Below, in pieces: positions 25,402-33,598 of a stretch of DNA of 64,000 bases. Origin of the DNA: Flavobacterium endoglycinae (GTDB taxonomy: Bacteria > Bacteroidota > Bacteroidia > Flavobacteriales > Flavobacteriaceae). The notes beneath the pieces are model-generated. The model was not told where the DNA came from. It ran no database searches and saw only the letters and a list, made by a program, of their open reading frames with translations. The stretch's first letter is position 1. Every line of letters starts with the position of its first letter. The position numbers and the translations under genes are program-made. The stretch is taken from positions 310,001 to 374,000 of the forward strand of contig NZ_CP071448.1 of NCBI RefSeq assembly GCF_017352115.1, in the 5' to 3' direction.

Positions 25402-25857
25402 ATGTTAAAATCAGTCAATATACTTAATAAGAGAGCTCGTTTTGATTACGAGATTATCGACACCTATACTGCCGGTATTGTTTTGGCAGGAACCGAAATT
25501 AAATCTATCCGTTTAGGAAAAGCGAATATTACCGAAAGTTTCTGCGAGTTTAGTAACAATGAACTTTTTGCTATTAACACTTACATAGAAGAATATTCTT
25601 TTGGAAATCAATTCAATCACAGTTCACGAAGCGAACGTAAATTGCTTTTAAACAAAAGAGAATTAAAAACTCTTGCCAGAAGTGTTCAGGCAAAAGGTCT
25701 TACGATTATTCCTCTAAAGTTATTTACTAACGAAAAAGGTCTTGCCAAACTTCAGATTGGTCTTTGTAAAGGAAAGAAAAACTACGATAAACGTGAATCT
25801 TTGAAAGAACAAGACACGAAACGTGATTTGGACCGAATTAAAAAAGCATATAATTAA
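25402..25857 (+). CDS. smpB: SsrA-binding protein SmpB
   Basis: Partner of tmRNA in trans-translation, rescuing ribosomes stalled on broken mRNAs. The 151-residue protein has the SmpB OB-fold signatures: YEIIDTYTAGIVLAGTEIKS at the N-terminus, ESFCEFSNNELFAIN, and the lysine/arginine-rich C-terminal tail (GKKNYDKRESLKEQDTKRDL) that enters the mRNA channel. Full length for the family. tmRNA itself is not in this window. Confidence 0.97.
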   Translation: MLKSVNILNKRARFDYEIIDTYTAGIVLAGTEIKSIRLGKANITESFCEFSNNELFAINTYIEEYSFGNQFNHSSRSERKLLLNKRELKTLARSVQAKGLTIIPLKLFTNEKGLAKLQIGLCKGKKNYDKRESLKEQDTKRDLDRIKKAYN

Positions 25858-25931
25858 GTTTATTTAAATCTTACAAATTTCTGTTAATCAATATTTTATA
25901 GTTATTTTTACTACAAATAATAACTGTAAAT

Positions 25932-26570
25932 ATGAAAAAGTACTTAATTTCCTTACTTGTAATTCTGTCATTTTCAAATTGTGGCAGTAATACCGCTATA
26001 GTTAACAGCTGGCGAGATCCAAAATTAACCGTAGCTCAAGAACACTTCAAAAAAGTTTTAGTGGTAGTGCTGGTTAAAGACGAAGCTTCACGTAGAATTG
26101 CCGAAAACAGAATTGCAGCCAGTAATCCTGTATTTAAAACTTCCTATCAGTATCTAAACGAAGCTAAGCAGCTTACAAAAGAGCAGAAATTAAAAATCCT
26201 GCAGGATGAAAATTTTGATGGAGTCGTTACTATGCGTTTAGTAAGCACCGAAAAAGAAACCACATACGTTCCTGGTACTTACACAGGAATGTATTACGGA
26301 GGCTTCGACGGACTAGATACAGGTGTGTATGGATATGGTTTTGGAAATTGGTATGGAATGTATGCTCCTAATTTCTACGATCCGGGATACTATCAGGAAA
26401 CCACCTATTATATGGTTGAAACCAATGTTTTTTCATTGAAAGAAAACAAACTAATCTGGACAGGAACTACAAAATCCGATTATGTAACAGATATAGGCCA
26501 AACTGTTGATGCCATAATGCAAGCCGTTGTTAAAGAAATGAGAAAAGACGGTTCACTTCCTCCAAAATAA
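25932..26570 (+). CDS. DUF4136-like lipoprotein
   Basis: A 212-residue lipoprotein: signal peptide with lipobox ending SFSNC (Cys17), then NSWRDPKLTVAQEHFKKVLV, which resembles the start of DUF4136 proteins, and a middle part rich in Gly and Tyr (YTGMYYGGFDGLDTGVYGYG). The C-terminal part (ENKLIWTGTTKSD, VDAIMQAVVKEMRKDG) is conserved in the group. Function unknown; likely attached to the periplasmic or outer face of a membrane. A strong terminator follows. Confidence 0.75.
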   Translation: MKKYLISLLVILSFSNCGSNTAIVNSWRDPKLTVAQEHFKKVLVVVLVKDEASRRIAENRIAASNPVFKTSYQYLNEAKQLTKEQKLKILQDENFDGVVTMRLVSTEKETTYVPGTYTGMYYGGFDGLDTGVYGYGFGNWYGMYAPNFYDPGYYQETTYYMVETNVFSLKENKLIWTGTTKSDYVTDIGQTVDAIMQAVVKEMRKDGSLPPK

Positions 26571-26578
26571 AAATATCA

Positions 26579-26607
26579 AAAAGCAGTATTTCAAAAATAC
26601 TGCTTTT
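26579..26607 (+). terminator. Intrinsic terminator of the DUF4136-like lipoprotein gene
   Basis: A perfect 12-bp stem (AAAAGCAGTATT / AATACTGCTTTT) with a five-base loop is followed by a broken T run, eight bases after the stop. Confidence 0.8.
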
Positions 26608-26657
26608 CTTTCGCTTAAAAAATTGACTAAATTTGTCAAGACTAAATATTTCATAAA

Positions 26658-27665
26658 ATGAAATCACTTTTAAAAAATGCTAGAGAACAAAAAGGTTTAA
26701 AAACTCGTGAATTGGCTCAACTTACTGGAATTGATCAGGCTTTGATCAGTAAATTTGAATCAGGTACTCGAAAACCAACTAAAGATCAGGTTACGAAACT
26801 TTCGCAGCTTTTAGAAATTGATTATGAAACTTTGATGGTAGTCTGGCTTAAAGAAAAGATTCTTTATGAAATTGGTGATAATGAATTTGCTTTGAAAGCT
26901 TTACTTCTTGTAGAACAAGAAATTCAGAAAAACAAAAAGGAAATTGATTTTGCAATACTATCTTCTAATCAAATCATTTTAGATGAAATCGAAGCATTAA
27001 AAAATCAACTTCAATCTTTTAATCATTTTGAATTACGTCAAATCTCCAAAACCTTAGAATTGGAATTTATTTTTAAAAGTATTCATTCAAATGGAAATTC
27101 TCTAACATTAGAAGAAACAAAATCAGTCATTAATGAAGGAACTACCATTTCTGGAAAAAACATGCAAGAACATCTCGAAGCAATTAATTTTCAAGAAATA
27201 ACGACTTATATAAAAGATTTAAGTCAAAAGAAAACTGGTTTAAGTGAAAAAGAGTTTCTTTCGATTCATAATTTAATTTTCAAAGGAATTAAATTCGAAA
27301 ATGCAGGAAAATACAAAAATGATCCGCTGGTTTCACGAGAAATGAATTTACTTTTTAATTGGTACGAGACACATAAAAACAATCTTAACCCAATAATTCT
27401 GGCGTCTGAAATATATTTAAAAATCCTAGACATTAATCCTTTCGAAAAAGGAAATCTTCAAATTGCAAACATAATAATGAACTGGATTTTACTTCAAAAT
27501 AATTATATTTATTCTGTGGCTCAAAATGATAAAAATAGACCCAATGAATATTTTTCTGCCTTAGATGAATACCAAATCAAAAATGACAAATCTGTTTTCA
27601 TAAATTATATTCTTAAAATCGAAAAAGAAAACCTTATAAATGCAATACAATTGAATGCAAAATAA
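26658..27665 (+). CDS. XRE helix-turn-helix protein with degenerate Fic domain
   Basis: A 335-residue two-domain protein. Residues 1-57 form an XRE-type DNA-binding domain (KTRELAQLTGIDQALISKFE). Residues about 130-320 follow the Fic/DOC fold. The catalytic loop HPFxxGNGR is present only as NPFEKGNLQ (260-268): catalytic His is Asn and the Gly-Arg end is Leu-Gln. The usual inhibitory segment (S/T)xxxE(G/N) aligns with SIHSNGN (141-147) and has lost its Glu. It therefore should not AMPylate; more likely it is a transcription factor using the Fic fold for binding or dimerisation. The gene looks intact. Single unit with a shared terminator. Confidence 0.82.
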   Translation: MKSLLKNAREQKGLKTRELAQLTGIDQALISKFESGTRKPTKDQVTKLSQLLEIDYETLMVVWLKEKILYEIGDNEFALKALLLVEQEIQKNKKEIDFAILSSNQIILDEIEALKNQLQSFNHFELRQISKTLELEFIFKSIHSNGNSLTLEETKSVINEGTTISGKNMQEHLEAINFQEITTYIKDLSQKKTGLSEKEFLSIHNLIFKGIKFENAGKYKNDPLVSREMNLLFNWYETHKNNLNPIILASEIYLKILDINPFEKGNLQIANIIMNWILLQNNYIYSVAQNDKNRPNEYFSALDEYQIKNDKSVFINYILKIEKENLINAIQLNAK

Positions 27666-27691
27666 AAAAGCCCGTATGAACGGACTTTTTT
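27664..27691. terminator. Bidirectional terminator between the HTH-Fic gene and pcm
   Basis: A stem AAAAAAGCCCGT / ACGGACTTTTTT with ATGA loop has T runs in both directions. It serves both convergent genes. Confidence 0.85.
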
Positions 27692-27693
27692 AT

Positions 27694-28335
27694 TTAATTT
27701 TTATCTTCTAATAAAGGAACAAATCTAAATTCTCCAAACTCATGTTTTTCAAATTGAGTTTCATTCTTTCTGATTAATAAAGTCATAATCTGAACATCTT
27801 CTCCTAATGGAATAACCAACCTTCCTCCTATTTTCAATTGCGCCATTAAAGGCTGCGGAATGAAAGGCGCCCCTGCTGTAACTATAATGCTATCAAAAGG
27901 AGCAAAATTTGGAAGTCCTTTATATCCATCCCCAAAAGTAACGTGCTTTGGACGAATGTTTAATTTTGGAAAAAGATTTGACGTTGTTTTAAATAATTCA
28001 TTTTGTCTTTCAACTGTATATACTTTAGCACCTAAAGCAAACAAAACAGCCGTTTGATAGCCAGAACCCGTTCCAATTTCCAAAACTTTATGATCTTTCT
28101 TAACCTCAAGCAATTGTGATTGAAAGGCAACCGTATAGGGTTGTGAAATCGTCTGCCCTGCGCCAATAGGAAATGCTTTGTCCTGATAAGCGAAATCTTC
28201 AAAACTTGAATTCAAAAAAAGGTGTCTCGGGATTTTTTTTATCGCATCCAAAACCGCTCTATCAGTAATTCCTTTCTGCTCTAAAGTGGTTACTAATTGA
28301 TTACGAAGTCCTTGATGTTTGGCAGTATCTTTCAA
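27694..28335 (-). CDS. pcm: Protein-L-isoaspartate O-methyltransferase
   Basis: SAM-dependent methylation of L-isoaspartyl residues in damaged proteins, starting their repair. The 213-residue protein shows PIGAGQTISQPYTVA, the SAM-binding VLEIGTGSGYQTAVL, post-I motif VYTVER and FDSIIVTAGAP, all in the family order. Length and start are typical. Monocistronic, convergent with the HTH-Fic gene. Confidence 0.95.
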   Translation of the reverse strand: MKDTAKHQGLRNQLVTTLEQKGITDRAVLDAIKKIPRHLFLNSSFEDFAYQDKAFPIGAGQTISQPYTVAFQSQLLEVKKDHKVLEIGTGSGYQTAVLFALGAKVYTVERQNELFKTTSNLFPKLNIRPKHVTFGDGYKGLPNFAPFDSIIVTAGAPFIPQPLMAQLKIGGRLVIPLGEDVQIMTLLIRKNETQFEKHEFGEFRFVPLLEDKN

Positions 28336-28443
28336 AATAAGTAGGTTTTATTTTCGCAAAAATAAGAAACAAAACAGGATTTCAAATATTGATTTTTAAA
28401 TAATAAAGTGTAAAGTCCGAAGTCAAAAGTCAAAAGCCATAAA

Positions 28444-28515
28444 TTGTCAGGCTGAGCGAAGTCGAAGCCCTTTGTGTTTTAACTATACGCCCTTCGACTT
28501 CGCTCAGGGTGACAA
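28444..28515. repeat. CTGAGCGAAGTCGAAG inverted repeat
   Basis: Arms of about 24 bases are nearly exact reverse complements: TTGTCAGGCTGAGCGAAGTC-GAAG on the left and CTTCGACTTCGCTCAGGGTGACAA on the right, about 23 bases apart. From memory, the core CTGAGCGAAGTCGAAG is a widely dispersed REP-like sequence in Bacteroidota and other bacteria. It could fold into a long hairpin in either transcript of this divergent spacer. Confidence 0.8.
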
Positions 28516-28649
28516 GTCTTAAGATGAAGATAAAATTTACGACCAACGACAAACAAATAACGATCAATAACACACAACTAACAACTAACATTTCACAAAT
28601 CACAATTCACAATTACCTAAATTCATTTTCACGTTAAACAAATAAATTA

Positions 28650-28657
28650 TATTTTTG
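28650..28657 (+). promoter_or_regulatory. Putative -7 box of the Gfo/Idh/MocA gene
   Basis: TATTTTTG matches TAnnTTTG and lies 16 bases before the ATG, giving a short 5' leader. No clear -33 TTG. Confidence 0.4.
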
Positions 28658-28673
28658 TTTAAAATACATTCTC

Positions 28674-29639
28674 ATGTTAAAAGTAGGAGTTTTAGGTGCT
28701 GGTCATCTTGGTAAAATACATTTACGCTTATTACAACAATCTGACAAATACGAACTAGTTGGATTTTACGACGAAAATCAAGAAAATGCCGAAAGAATCT
28801 CAAAAGAGTTTGGCTATAAAAACTTCAGCACAATTGCAAAACTCATTCACGCTGTTGACGTGATTGACATTGTTACTCCAACACTTTCACATTATAAATG
28901 TGCAAAAGTGGCAATCAAATCTGGAAAACATATCTTTATTGAAAAACCAATTGCCAACACTGTAGAAGAAGCTGAAGAAATCATTGCTTTGGCCAAAGAA
29001 TACAATGTAAAAGGACAAGTAGGTCACGTAGAGCGCTTTAATCCTGCTTTTATTGCTACAAAAAACATGATCGAAAATCCGATGTTTATAGAAACACATC
29101 GTTTGGCCGAATTTAATCCGCGTGGTACAGACGTTCCAGTGGTTTTAGATTTAATGATTCATGATATTGATGCCATTTTGAGTGTTGTAAATTCAAAAGT
29201 AAAAGACATTCACGCTAGTGGTGTATCCGTAATTAGTGATACTCCGGATATTGCCAACGCTAGAATAGAATTCGAAAACGGATGTGTAGCCAATTTAACT
29301 GCAAGCAGAATTTCATTAAAAAACATGCGTAAGTCACGTTTCTTTCAAAAAGACGCTTACATTTCTGTTGACTTTTTAGAAAAGAAATGTGAAGTCGTAC
29401 GTATGAAAGATGCACCAGAAGTACCTGGAGATTTTGATATGATTCTTCAAAATGCCGAAGGTGTAAAAAAACAAATCTATTTTACTAATCCAGATGTAGA
29501 GCAAAATAATGCTATTTTGGACGAGTTAAATTCATTTGCCGACGCAATCAATAATAACACAACTCCTGTTGTAACGCTTGAACAGGCAACTGACGCATTG
29601 CGAGTGGCCTATCAAATTATTGATTGTTTTAATAAATAA
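28674..29639 (+). CDS. Gfo/Idh/MocA family oxidoreductase
   Basis: A 321-residue NAD(P)-dependent sugar-type dehydrogenase. The N-terminal Rossmann domain starts VGVLGAGHLGKIHLRLL, the family signature EKPIANTVEEAEEI (about 95-108) contains the catalytic Lys of EKP, and the C-terminal alpha/beta domain includes DLMIHDIDAIL, the position of the conserved His-Asp pair. The substrate is not predictable; related genes act on sugars, inositols or biliverdin-like compounds. It heads a plus-strand run that continues with a 3-hydroxyacyl-CoA dehydrogenase and YggS. Confidence 0.85.
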   Translation: MLKVGVLGAGHLGKIHLRLLQQSDKYELVGFYDENQENAERISKEFGYKNFSTIAKLIHAVDVIDIVTPTLSHYKCAKVAIKSGKHIFIEKPIANTVEEAEEIIALAKEYNVKGQVGHVERFNPAFIATKNMIENPMFIETHRLAEFNPRGTDVPVVLDLMIHDIDAILSVVNSKVKDIHASGVSVISDTPDIANARIEFENGCVANLTASRISLKNMRKSRFFQKDAYISVDFLEKKCEVVRMKDAPEVPGDFDMILQNAEGVKKQIYFTNPDVEQNNAILDELNSFADAINNNTTPVVTLEQATDALRVAYQIIDCFNK

Positions 29640-29662
29640 GTAATTTTCAAAAAAATAAGTTA

Positions 29663-29698
29663 GCCACGAATTCACAAATTAATTAGTGAATTCGTGGC
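29663..29698. repeat. GCCACGA-ended palindrome, short copy C
   Basis: A 36-bp element, GCCACGAATTCAC + 10 bases + GTGAATTCGTGGC, with perfect 13-base arms. The arms equal the outer ends of copies A (9283-9417) and B (12603-12740), but the ~100-base interior is missing. It could be an internally deleted derivative or the minimal form of the element. It lies in the 87-base gap before the 3-hydroxyacyl-CoA dehydrogenase gene. Confidence 0.8.
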
Positions 29699-29726
29699 TA
29701 AATCATAAAAAAAATATCTCTCAAAT

Positions 29727-30620
29727 ATGAAAACAATAGCTGTAATTGGAGCAGGAACTATGGGTAACGGAATTGCGCATACTTTTGCACAAAGCGGATT
29801 TACTGTAAAATTAATCGACGTTTCTGAAAAATCATTAGATAAAGGAATGGCAACTATTGCTGCCAATTTAGATAGAATGTTATCTAAAGGTACCATTACT
29901 CAAGAAGATGTTACCAAAACAATTACCAATATTATTACGTATACCGATATAAAAGATGGTGTTGTTGGAGTTGATTTAGTTGTTGAAGCAGCAACTGAAA
30001 ATGTAGAGCTAAAACTAAATATCTTTAAACAATTAAACGAATATTGCTCGCACAATACCATTTTAGCAACTAACACTTCTTCTATTTCAATTACACAAAT
30101 TGGAGCTGTTGTAGCACATCCTGAACGTGTTATCGGAATGCACTTTATGAATCCGGTGCCAATTATGAAATTAGTTGAAATCATTCGCGGGTACAATACA
30201 AGCGACGAAGTAACTAAAATCATCATGAACTTATCTGAAAAATTAGGTAAAGTTCCAGTTGAAGTAAACGATTATCCTGGATTTGTAGCAAACAGAATTT
30301 TAATGCCTATGCTAAATGAGGCAATCGAAACGTTATATAATAAAGTTGCAGGCGTTTACGAAATTGACACGGTTATGAAACTAGGAATGGGACACCCAAT
30401 GGGACCTCTTCAATTAGCTGATTTTATCGGTCTTGACGTTTGTCTAGCTATTTTAAACGTAATGTACGACGGATTTAAAAACCCAAAATATGCTCCTTGC
30501 CCACTTTTAGTAAATATGGTTAGAGCTGGAAAATTAGGCGTTAAATCTGGAGAAGGTTTTTATGATTATAGCGAAAGCAAAAAAGCAGAGAAAATTTCGA
30601 AGCAGTTTATTCTTTCATAA
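29727..30620 (+). CDS. 3-hydroxybutyryl-CoA (3-hydroxyacyl-CoA) dehydrogenase
   Basis: NAD(P)-dependent oxidation/reduction between 3-hydroxyacyl-CoA and 3-oxoacyl-CoA. The 297-residue stand-alone enzyme has the dinucleotide motif VIGAGTMGNGIAHTFAQSG, ATNTSSISIT, the catalytic His in VIGMHFMNPVPIMKLVEII with its Glu partner, and DYPGFVANRILMPMLNEA, followed by MGHPMGPLQLADFIGLD. The length is that of Hbd/PaaH-type single-domain enzymes without hydratase fusion. It is 12 bases upstream of the YggS gene and likely co-transcribed. Confidence 0.92.
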   Translation: MKTIAVIGAGTMGNGIAHTFAQSGFTVKLIDVSEKSLDKGMATIAANLDRMLSKGTITQEDVTKTITNIITYTDIKDGVVGVDLVVEAATENVELKLNIFKQLNEYCSHNTILATNTSSISITQIGAVVAHPERVIGMHFMNPVPIMKLVEIIRGYNTSDEVTKIIMNLSEKLGKVPVEVNDYPGFVANRILMPMLNEAIETLYNKVAGVYEIDTVMKLGMGHPMGPLQLADFIGLDVCLAILNVMYDGFKNPKYAPCPLLVNMVRAGKLGVKSGEGFYDYSESKKAEKISKQFILS

Positions 30621-30632
30621 AAGAGAAATATC

Positions 30633-31286
30633 ATGTCGATTCAATCGAATTTAAATACAATTCAAGCAACTTTACCTGAACACGTAACTCTTGTGGCCGT
30701 TTCAAAAACAAAACCTGTTTCCGACTTGATGCAGGCTTACGAAGCGGGTCAGCGAATATTTGGAGAAAACAAAATTCAGGAAATGACTGAAAAATGGGAA
30801 CAAATGCCAAAAGACATTCAATGGCATATGATTGGACATGTTCAGTCGAATAAAGTAAAATTTATGGCACCGTATGTCAGTTTGATTCATGGTGTTGATA
30901 GTTTGAAATTATTACAGGAAATCAACAAGCAAGCTTTAAAAAACAAGAGAGTTATAGATTGTCTTCTTCAAATTTACATCGCTGAAGAAGAAAGCAAATT
31001 TGGTTTGGACGAAAAAGAACTGAATGAACTTTTAACTTCTCTGGAATTTAAAGAATTAAAAAATATTCGTATCTTAGGTTTAATGGGAATGGCTACTTTT
31101 ACCGAAGATCAAAACCAAATAAAAAAAGAATTCACACATTTAAAATCTATTTTTGACTCTATCCAAAAACTACAGATTGTTGATTTAAAAACAATTTCAA
31201 TGGGAATGTCTGGAGATTATCAATTAGCCATAGAATGCGGAAGCACAATGGTGAGAATTGGAAGCAGCATTTTTGGCGGGCGCTAA
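30633..31286 (+). CDS. YggS family pyridoxal-phosphate homeostasis protein
   Basis: A 217-residue single-domain alanine-racemase-fold protein that binds PLP and buffers its level. The PLP lysine lies in LVAVSKTKPVSDLMQAYE, followed by FGENKIQEM and WHMIGHVQSNKV. The C-terminal ISMGMSGDYQLAIECGSTMVRIGSSIFG carries the conserved phosphate-binding residues. No second domain, as expected for the family. Confidence 0.95.
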   Translation: MSIQSNLNTIQATLPEHVTLVAVSKTKPVSDLMQAYEAGQRIFGENKIQEMTEKWEQMPKDIQWHMIGHVQSNKVKFMAPYVSLIHGVDSLKLLQEINKQALKNKRVIDCLLQIYIAEEESKFGLDEKELNELLTSLEFKELKNIRILGLMGMATFTEDQNQIKKEFTHLKSIFDSIQKLQIVDLKTISMGMSGDYQLAIECGSTMVRIGSSIFGGR

Positions 31287-31301
31287 AATTCAAAAATAGT
31301 T

Positions 31302-31323
31302 AGACGCACTGCAGTGCGCCTCT
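31302..31323. repeat. CGCACTGCAGTGCG palindrome
   Basis: AGACGCACTGCAGTGCGCCTCT contains the perfect 14-base palindrome CGCACTGCAGTGCG (31304-31317) with partial extension. From memory, AGACGCACTGCAGTGCGTCT-type palindromes are dispersed repeats in several bacterial groups. It sits in the 75-base spacer before the exonuclease gene. Confidence 0.65.
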
Positions 31324-31361
31324 ACACCAAAAACTGAATACTAAAAACTGAGCACTAAAAT

Positions 31362-32723
31362 TTGTACGCGATACTAGACATAGAAACCACTGGAGGACAA
31401 TTTAATGAAGAAGGAATTACCGAAATCGCCATCTATAAATTTGATGGACATGAAGTAATTGACCAATTCATCAGCCTTGTTAATCCTGAAATTCCGATTC
31501 AGCCTTTCGTAGTAAAACTAACCGGAATCAATAATGCTATGTTACGTTCTGCTCCCAAATTTTACGAAGTCGCAAAACGCATTATCGAAATCACTTCAGA
31601 TTGTGTAATTGTCGCTCACAATGCCTCTTTTGATTACCGAATACTTCGTACAGAATTCAGACGTTTAGGCTACGACTTCGAAGCTAAAACACTTTGTACC
31701 GTAGAATTAGCAAAAAAACTAATTCCAGAACAACCTTCATATAGTTTAGGAAAACTAGTGCGCGCACTTGGAATTCCAATGGCAGATAGACATCGCGCCA
31801 GCGGAGATGCTATGGCTACTACAAAGCTTTTTAAAATGCTTTTAGAAAAAGATACCGAGAAAACTATCGTAAAAGATTTTATAAAACTCGAAGTTGAAAA
31901 AGGAATCGCTCCTAAATTTTTAGACATTTTAACTCAAATGCCAACTAGAACCGGCGTTTATTACATTTATAACGAAAGTGGTACTTTAATTTATATTGGC
32001 AAAAGCCAAAACATCAAAAAAAGAATCAATCAGCATTTTACCGGCATAACCACTAAAAGTAAAAGAATTCAAGCCGAAGTTTTTACCATAACTTATGATG
32101 AAACTGGAAGCGAATTAATTGCACTTTTAAAAGAAAGTCAAGAAGTAAAAATCAACCGCCCGAGATACAATCGTTCACAAAAGAAAACCGTTTTTCCTTT
32201 CGCCTTATATGCCGAAAAGGATACAAATGGATACATTAATCTAAGGCTTGAAAAAGCAGATGGACGTAGAAAAGAAATCGCATCGTTTGTTTCTTTACAG
32301 GAAGGCAAAAATACCCTTTTCCGATTTACGGCAAAATATCATTTGTGCCAAAAATTAACGGGTTTGTATGAAACCAAAAAAGAATGTTTTCAATATAAAA
32401 TTAAAGAATGTGACGGAGCCTGCATTGGCGAAATCACACCAGAAGTTTACAATTTAAGAGTACAGCAATTCATAGCCGAAAATAGTTTCGAAAACAAAAA
32501 TATGGTCTTAATCGACAGAGGCCGAAATGTGAACGAAAGAAGCGCAATTTTAATTGAAGACGGAACTTATAAAGGATACGCTTATTACGATTTAAATTAT
32601 CAAATCACCAATATCGATATTTTAAAAAACATCTTGATTCCAATGCAGCACAATCGTGATGTAAAAAATATCATTCAAAATTATATCCGCAAAAGCAAGT
32701 CTTTAAAAATACTTCACTTTTAA
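31362..32723 (+). CDS. DEDDh exonuclease fused to GIY-YIG nuclease (DnaQ-UvrC/Cho-like)
   Basis: A 453-residue fusion. Residues 1-170 form a DnaQ-type 3'-5' exonuclease domain with the DEDDh residues: Asp6 and Glu8 in ILDIETTG, Asp in AHNASFDYRIL, and His/Asp in HRASGDAMATT. Residues about 195-280 are a GIY-YIG domain (GVYYIYNESGTLIYIGKSQN) like that of UvrC and Cho. The cysteine segment ECDGACIGEI and the C-terminal part resemble UvrC/Cho downstream sequence. The role is probably DNA repair or processing. The frame starts with TTG immediately before YAILDIETTG; no upstream ATG is in frame. Confidence 0.87.
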   Translation: MYAILDIETTGGQFNEEGITEIAIYKFDGHEVIDQFISLVNPEIPIQPFVVKLTGINNAMLRSAPKFYEVAKRIIEITSDCVIVAHNASFDYRILRTEFRRLGYDFEAKTLCTVELAKKLIPEQPSYSLGKLVRALGIPMADRHRASGDAMATTKLFKMLLEKDTEKTIVKDFIKLEVEKGIAPKFLDILTQMPTRTGVYYIYNESGTLIYIGKSQNIKKRINQHFTGITTKSKRIQAEVFTITYDETGSELIALLKESQEVKINRPRYNRSQKKTVFPFALYAEKDTNGYINLRLEKADGRRKEIASFVSLQEGKNTLFRFTAKYHLCQKLTGLYETKKECFQYKIKECDGACIGEITPEVYNLRVQQFIAENSFENKNMVLIDRGRNVNERSAILIEDGTYKGYAYYDLNYQITNIDILKNILIPMQHNRDVKNIIQNYIRKSKSLKILHF

Positions 32724-32753
32724 CAAAACAAAACTTTCATTATCTTTAAGGAT

Positions 32754-33593
32754 ATGAAAAAGAAAAAATCACAATACGAACTCTTCAGAGAAAAGGTCAA
32801 AATTATTCTATATGGAACCAATACTATATTAGGACGAATGTTCGATTTGGTTCTTTTAGGTTTAATATTACTGAGCGTTTTATTAATAATGCTTGACACT
32901 GTTCAGGGGATCAGTTCCAAATATCATTATCAATTGTGGATATGCGAATGGGTAATTACGATATTTTTCACTATCGAATATATTTTGCGAATAATTTCCA
33001 TCCAAAAACCCGTTAAATACATTTTCAGCTTTTACGGAATAATCGATTTACTAGCGGTTTTACCCATGTATTTATCGATATTTTTTCCAGGAGCGAGTAT
33101 TTTATCAATTGTCAGAGCATTGCGTTTCCTTCGATTATTCAAAATTTTGCATCTTCCTCAAATTTCACATCAATCACTACAATTAAAAGAAGCTATTGAT
33201 GCCAGCAAAGAAAAAATTCTCGTTTTTATTTACTTCGTTTTAATCAGTACCATTATCATTGGATCAATAATGTATTTAGTGGAAGGTAAAGAATCAGGAT
33301 TTACAAGTATCCCTATGGCAATTTATTGGACAATTGTAACCTTAACAACAGTTGGTTACGGAGACATTTCACCTCAAACTCCACAAGGACAATTTATTGC
33401 AGCATTGGTGATGATTTTAGGTTACGGAATTATCGCAGTACCAACCGGAATCGTAACTGCCGAATTTGCCAAAAAAAGTCTCAATAACAATTCCGTAAAC
33501 ACTAAAAAAACTTGTAAAAAATGTCAGGCACAAGTTCACTTCGATAGTGCTAAATATTGCCACGAATGCGGAACAGAATTGTCTAATAATTAA
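32754..33593 (+). CDS. Voltage-gated potassium channel-type ion transporter with C-terminal zinc ribbon
   Basis: A 279-residue six-helix channel: S1 at about 28-48, S2/S3 between 62 and 110, an S4 with regularly spaced arginines RALRFLRLFKIL (121-132), S5 at about 155-175, pore helix and the K+ selectivity filter TVGYGD (199-204), then S6 to about 240. The cytoplasmic tail ends in a small zinc-ribbon: CKKC (254-257) and CHEC (269-272). The channel part is a clear Kv-type unit; the ribbon is an added module whose ligand or partner is unknown. Confidence 0.88.
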   Translation: MKKKKSQYELFREKVKIILYGTNTILGRMFDLVLLGLILLSVLLIMLDTVQGISSKYHYQLWICEWVITIFFTIEYILRIISIQKPVKYIFSFYGIIDLLAVLPMYLSIFFPGASILSIVRALRFLRLFKILHLPQISHQSLQLKEAIDASKEKILVFIYFVLISTIIIGSIMYLVEGKESGFTSIPMAIYWTIVTLTTVGYGDISPQTPQGQFIAALVMILGYGIIAVPTGIVTAEFAKKSLNNNSVNTKKTCKKCQAQVHFDSAKYCHECGTELSNN

Positions 33594-33598
33594 TTTAT

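Larger units (their letters stand above)
28336..28673. other. Gene-free spacer with palindromic repeat and word repeats
   Basis: This spacer between divergent pcm and the Gfo/Idh gene contains the CTGAGCGAAGTCGAAG inverted repeat (listed separately), AAGTCAAAAGTCAAAAG words before it, and CAACTAACAACTAACA and ATCACAATTCACAATT words after it. A -7 box for the downstream gene lies at its right end. No reading frame is supported. Confidence 0.6.

Noticed and set aside
26658..27665. HTH-Fic protein as an active toxin of a toxin-antitoxin pair
   Set aside because: The catalytic His and GR residues of the Fic loop are missing, and no small antitoxin gene is adjacent.
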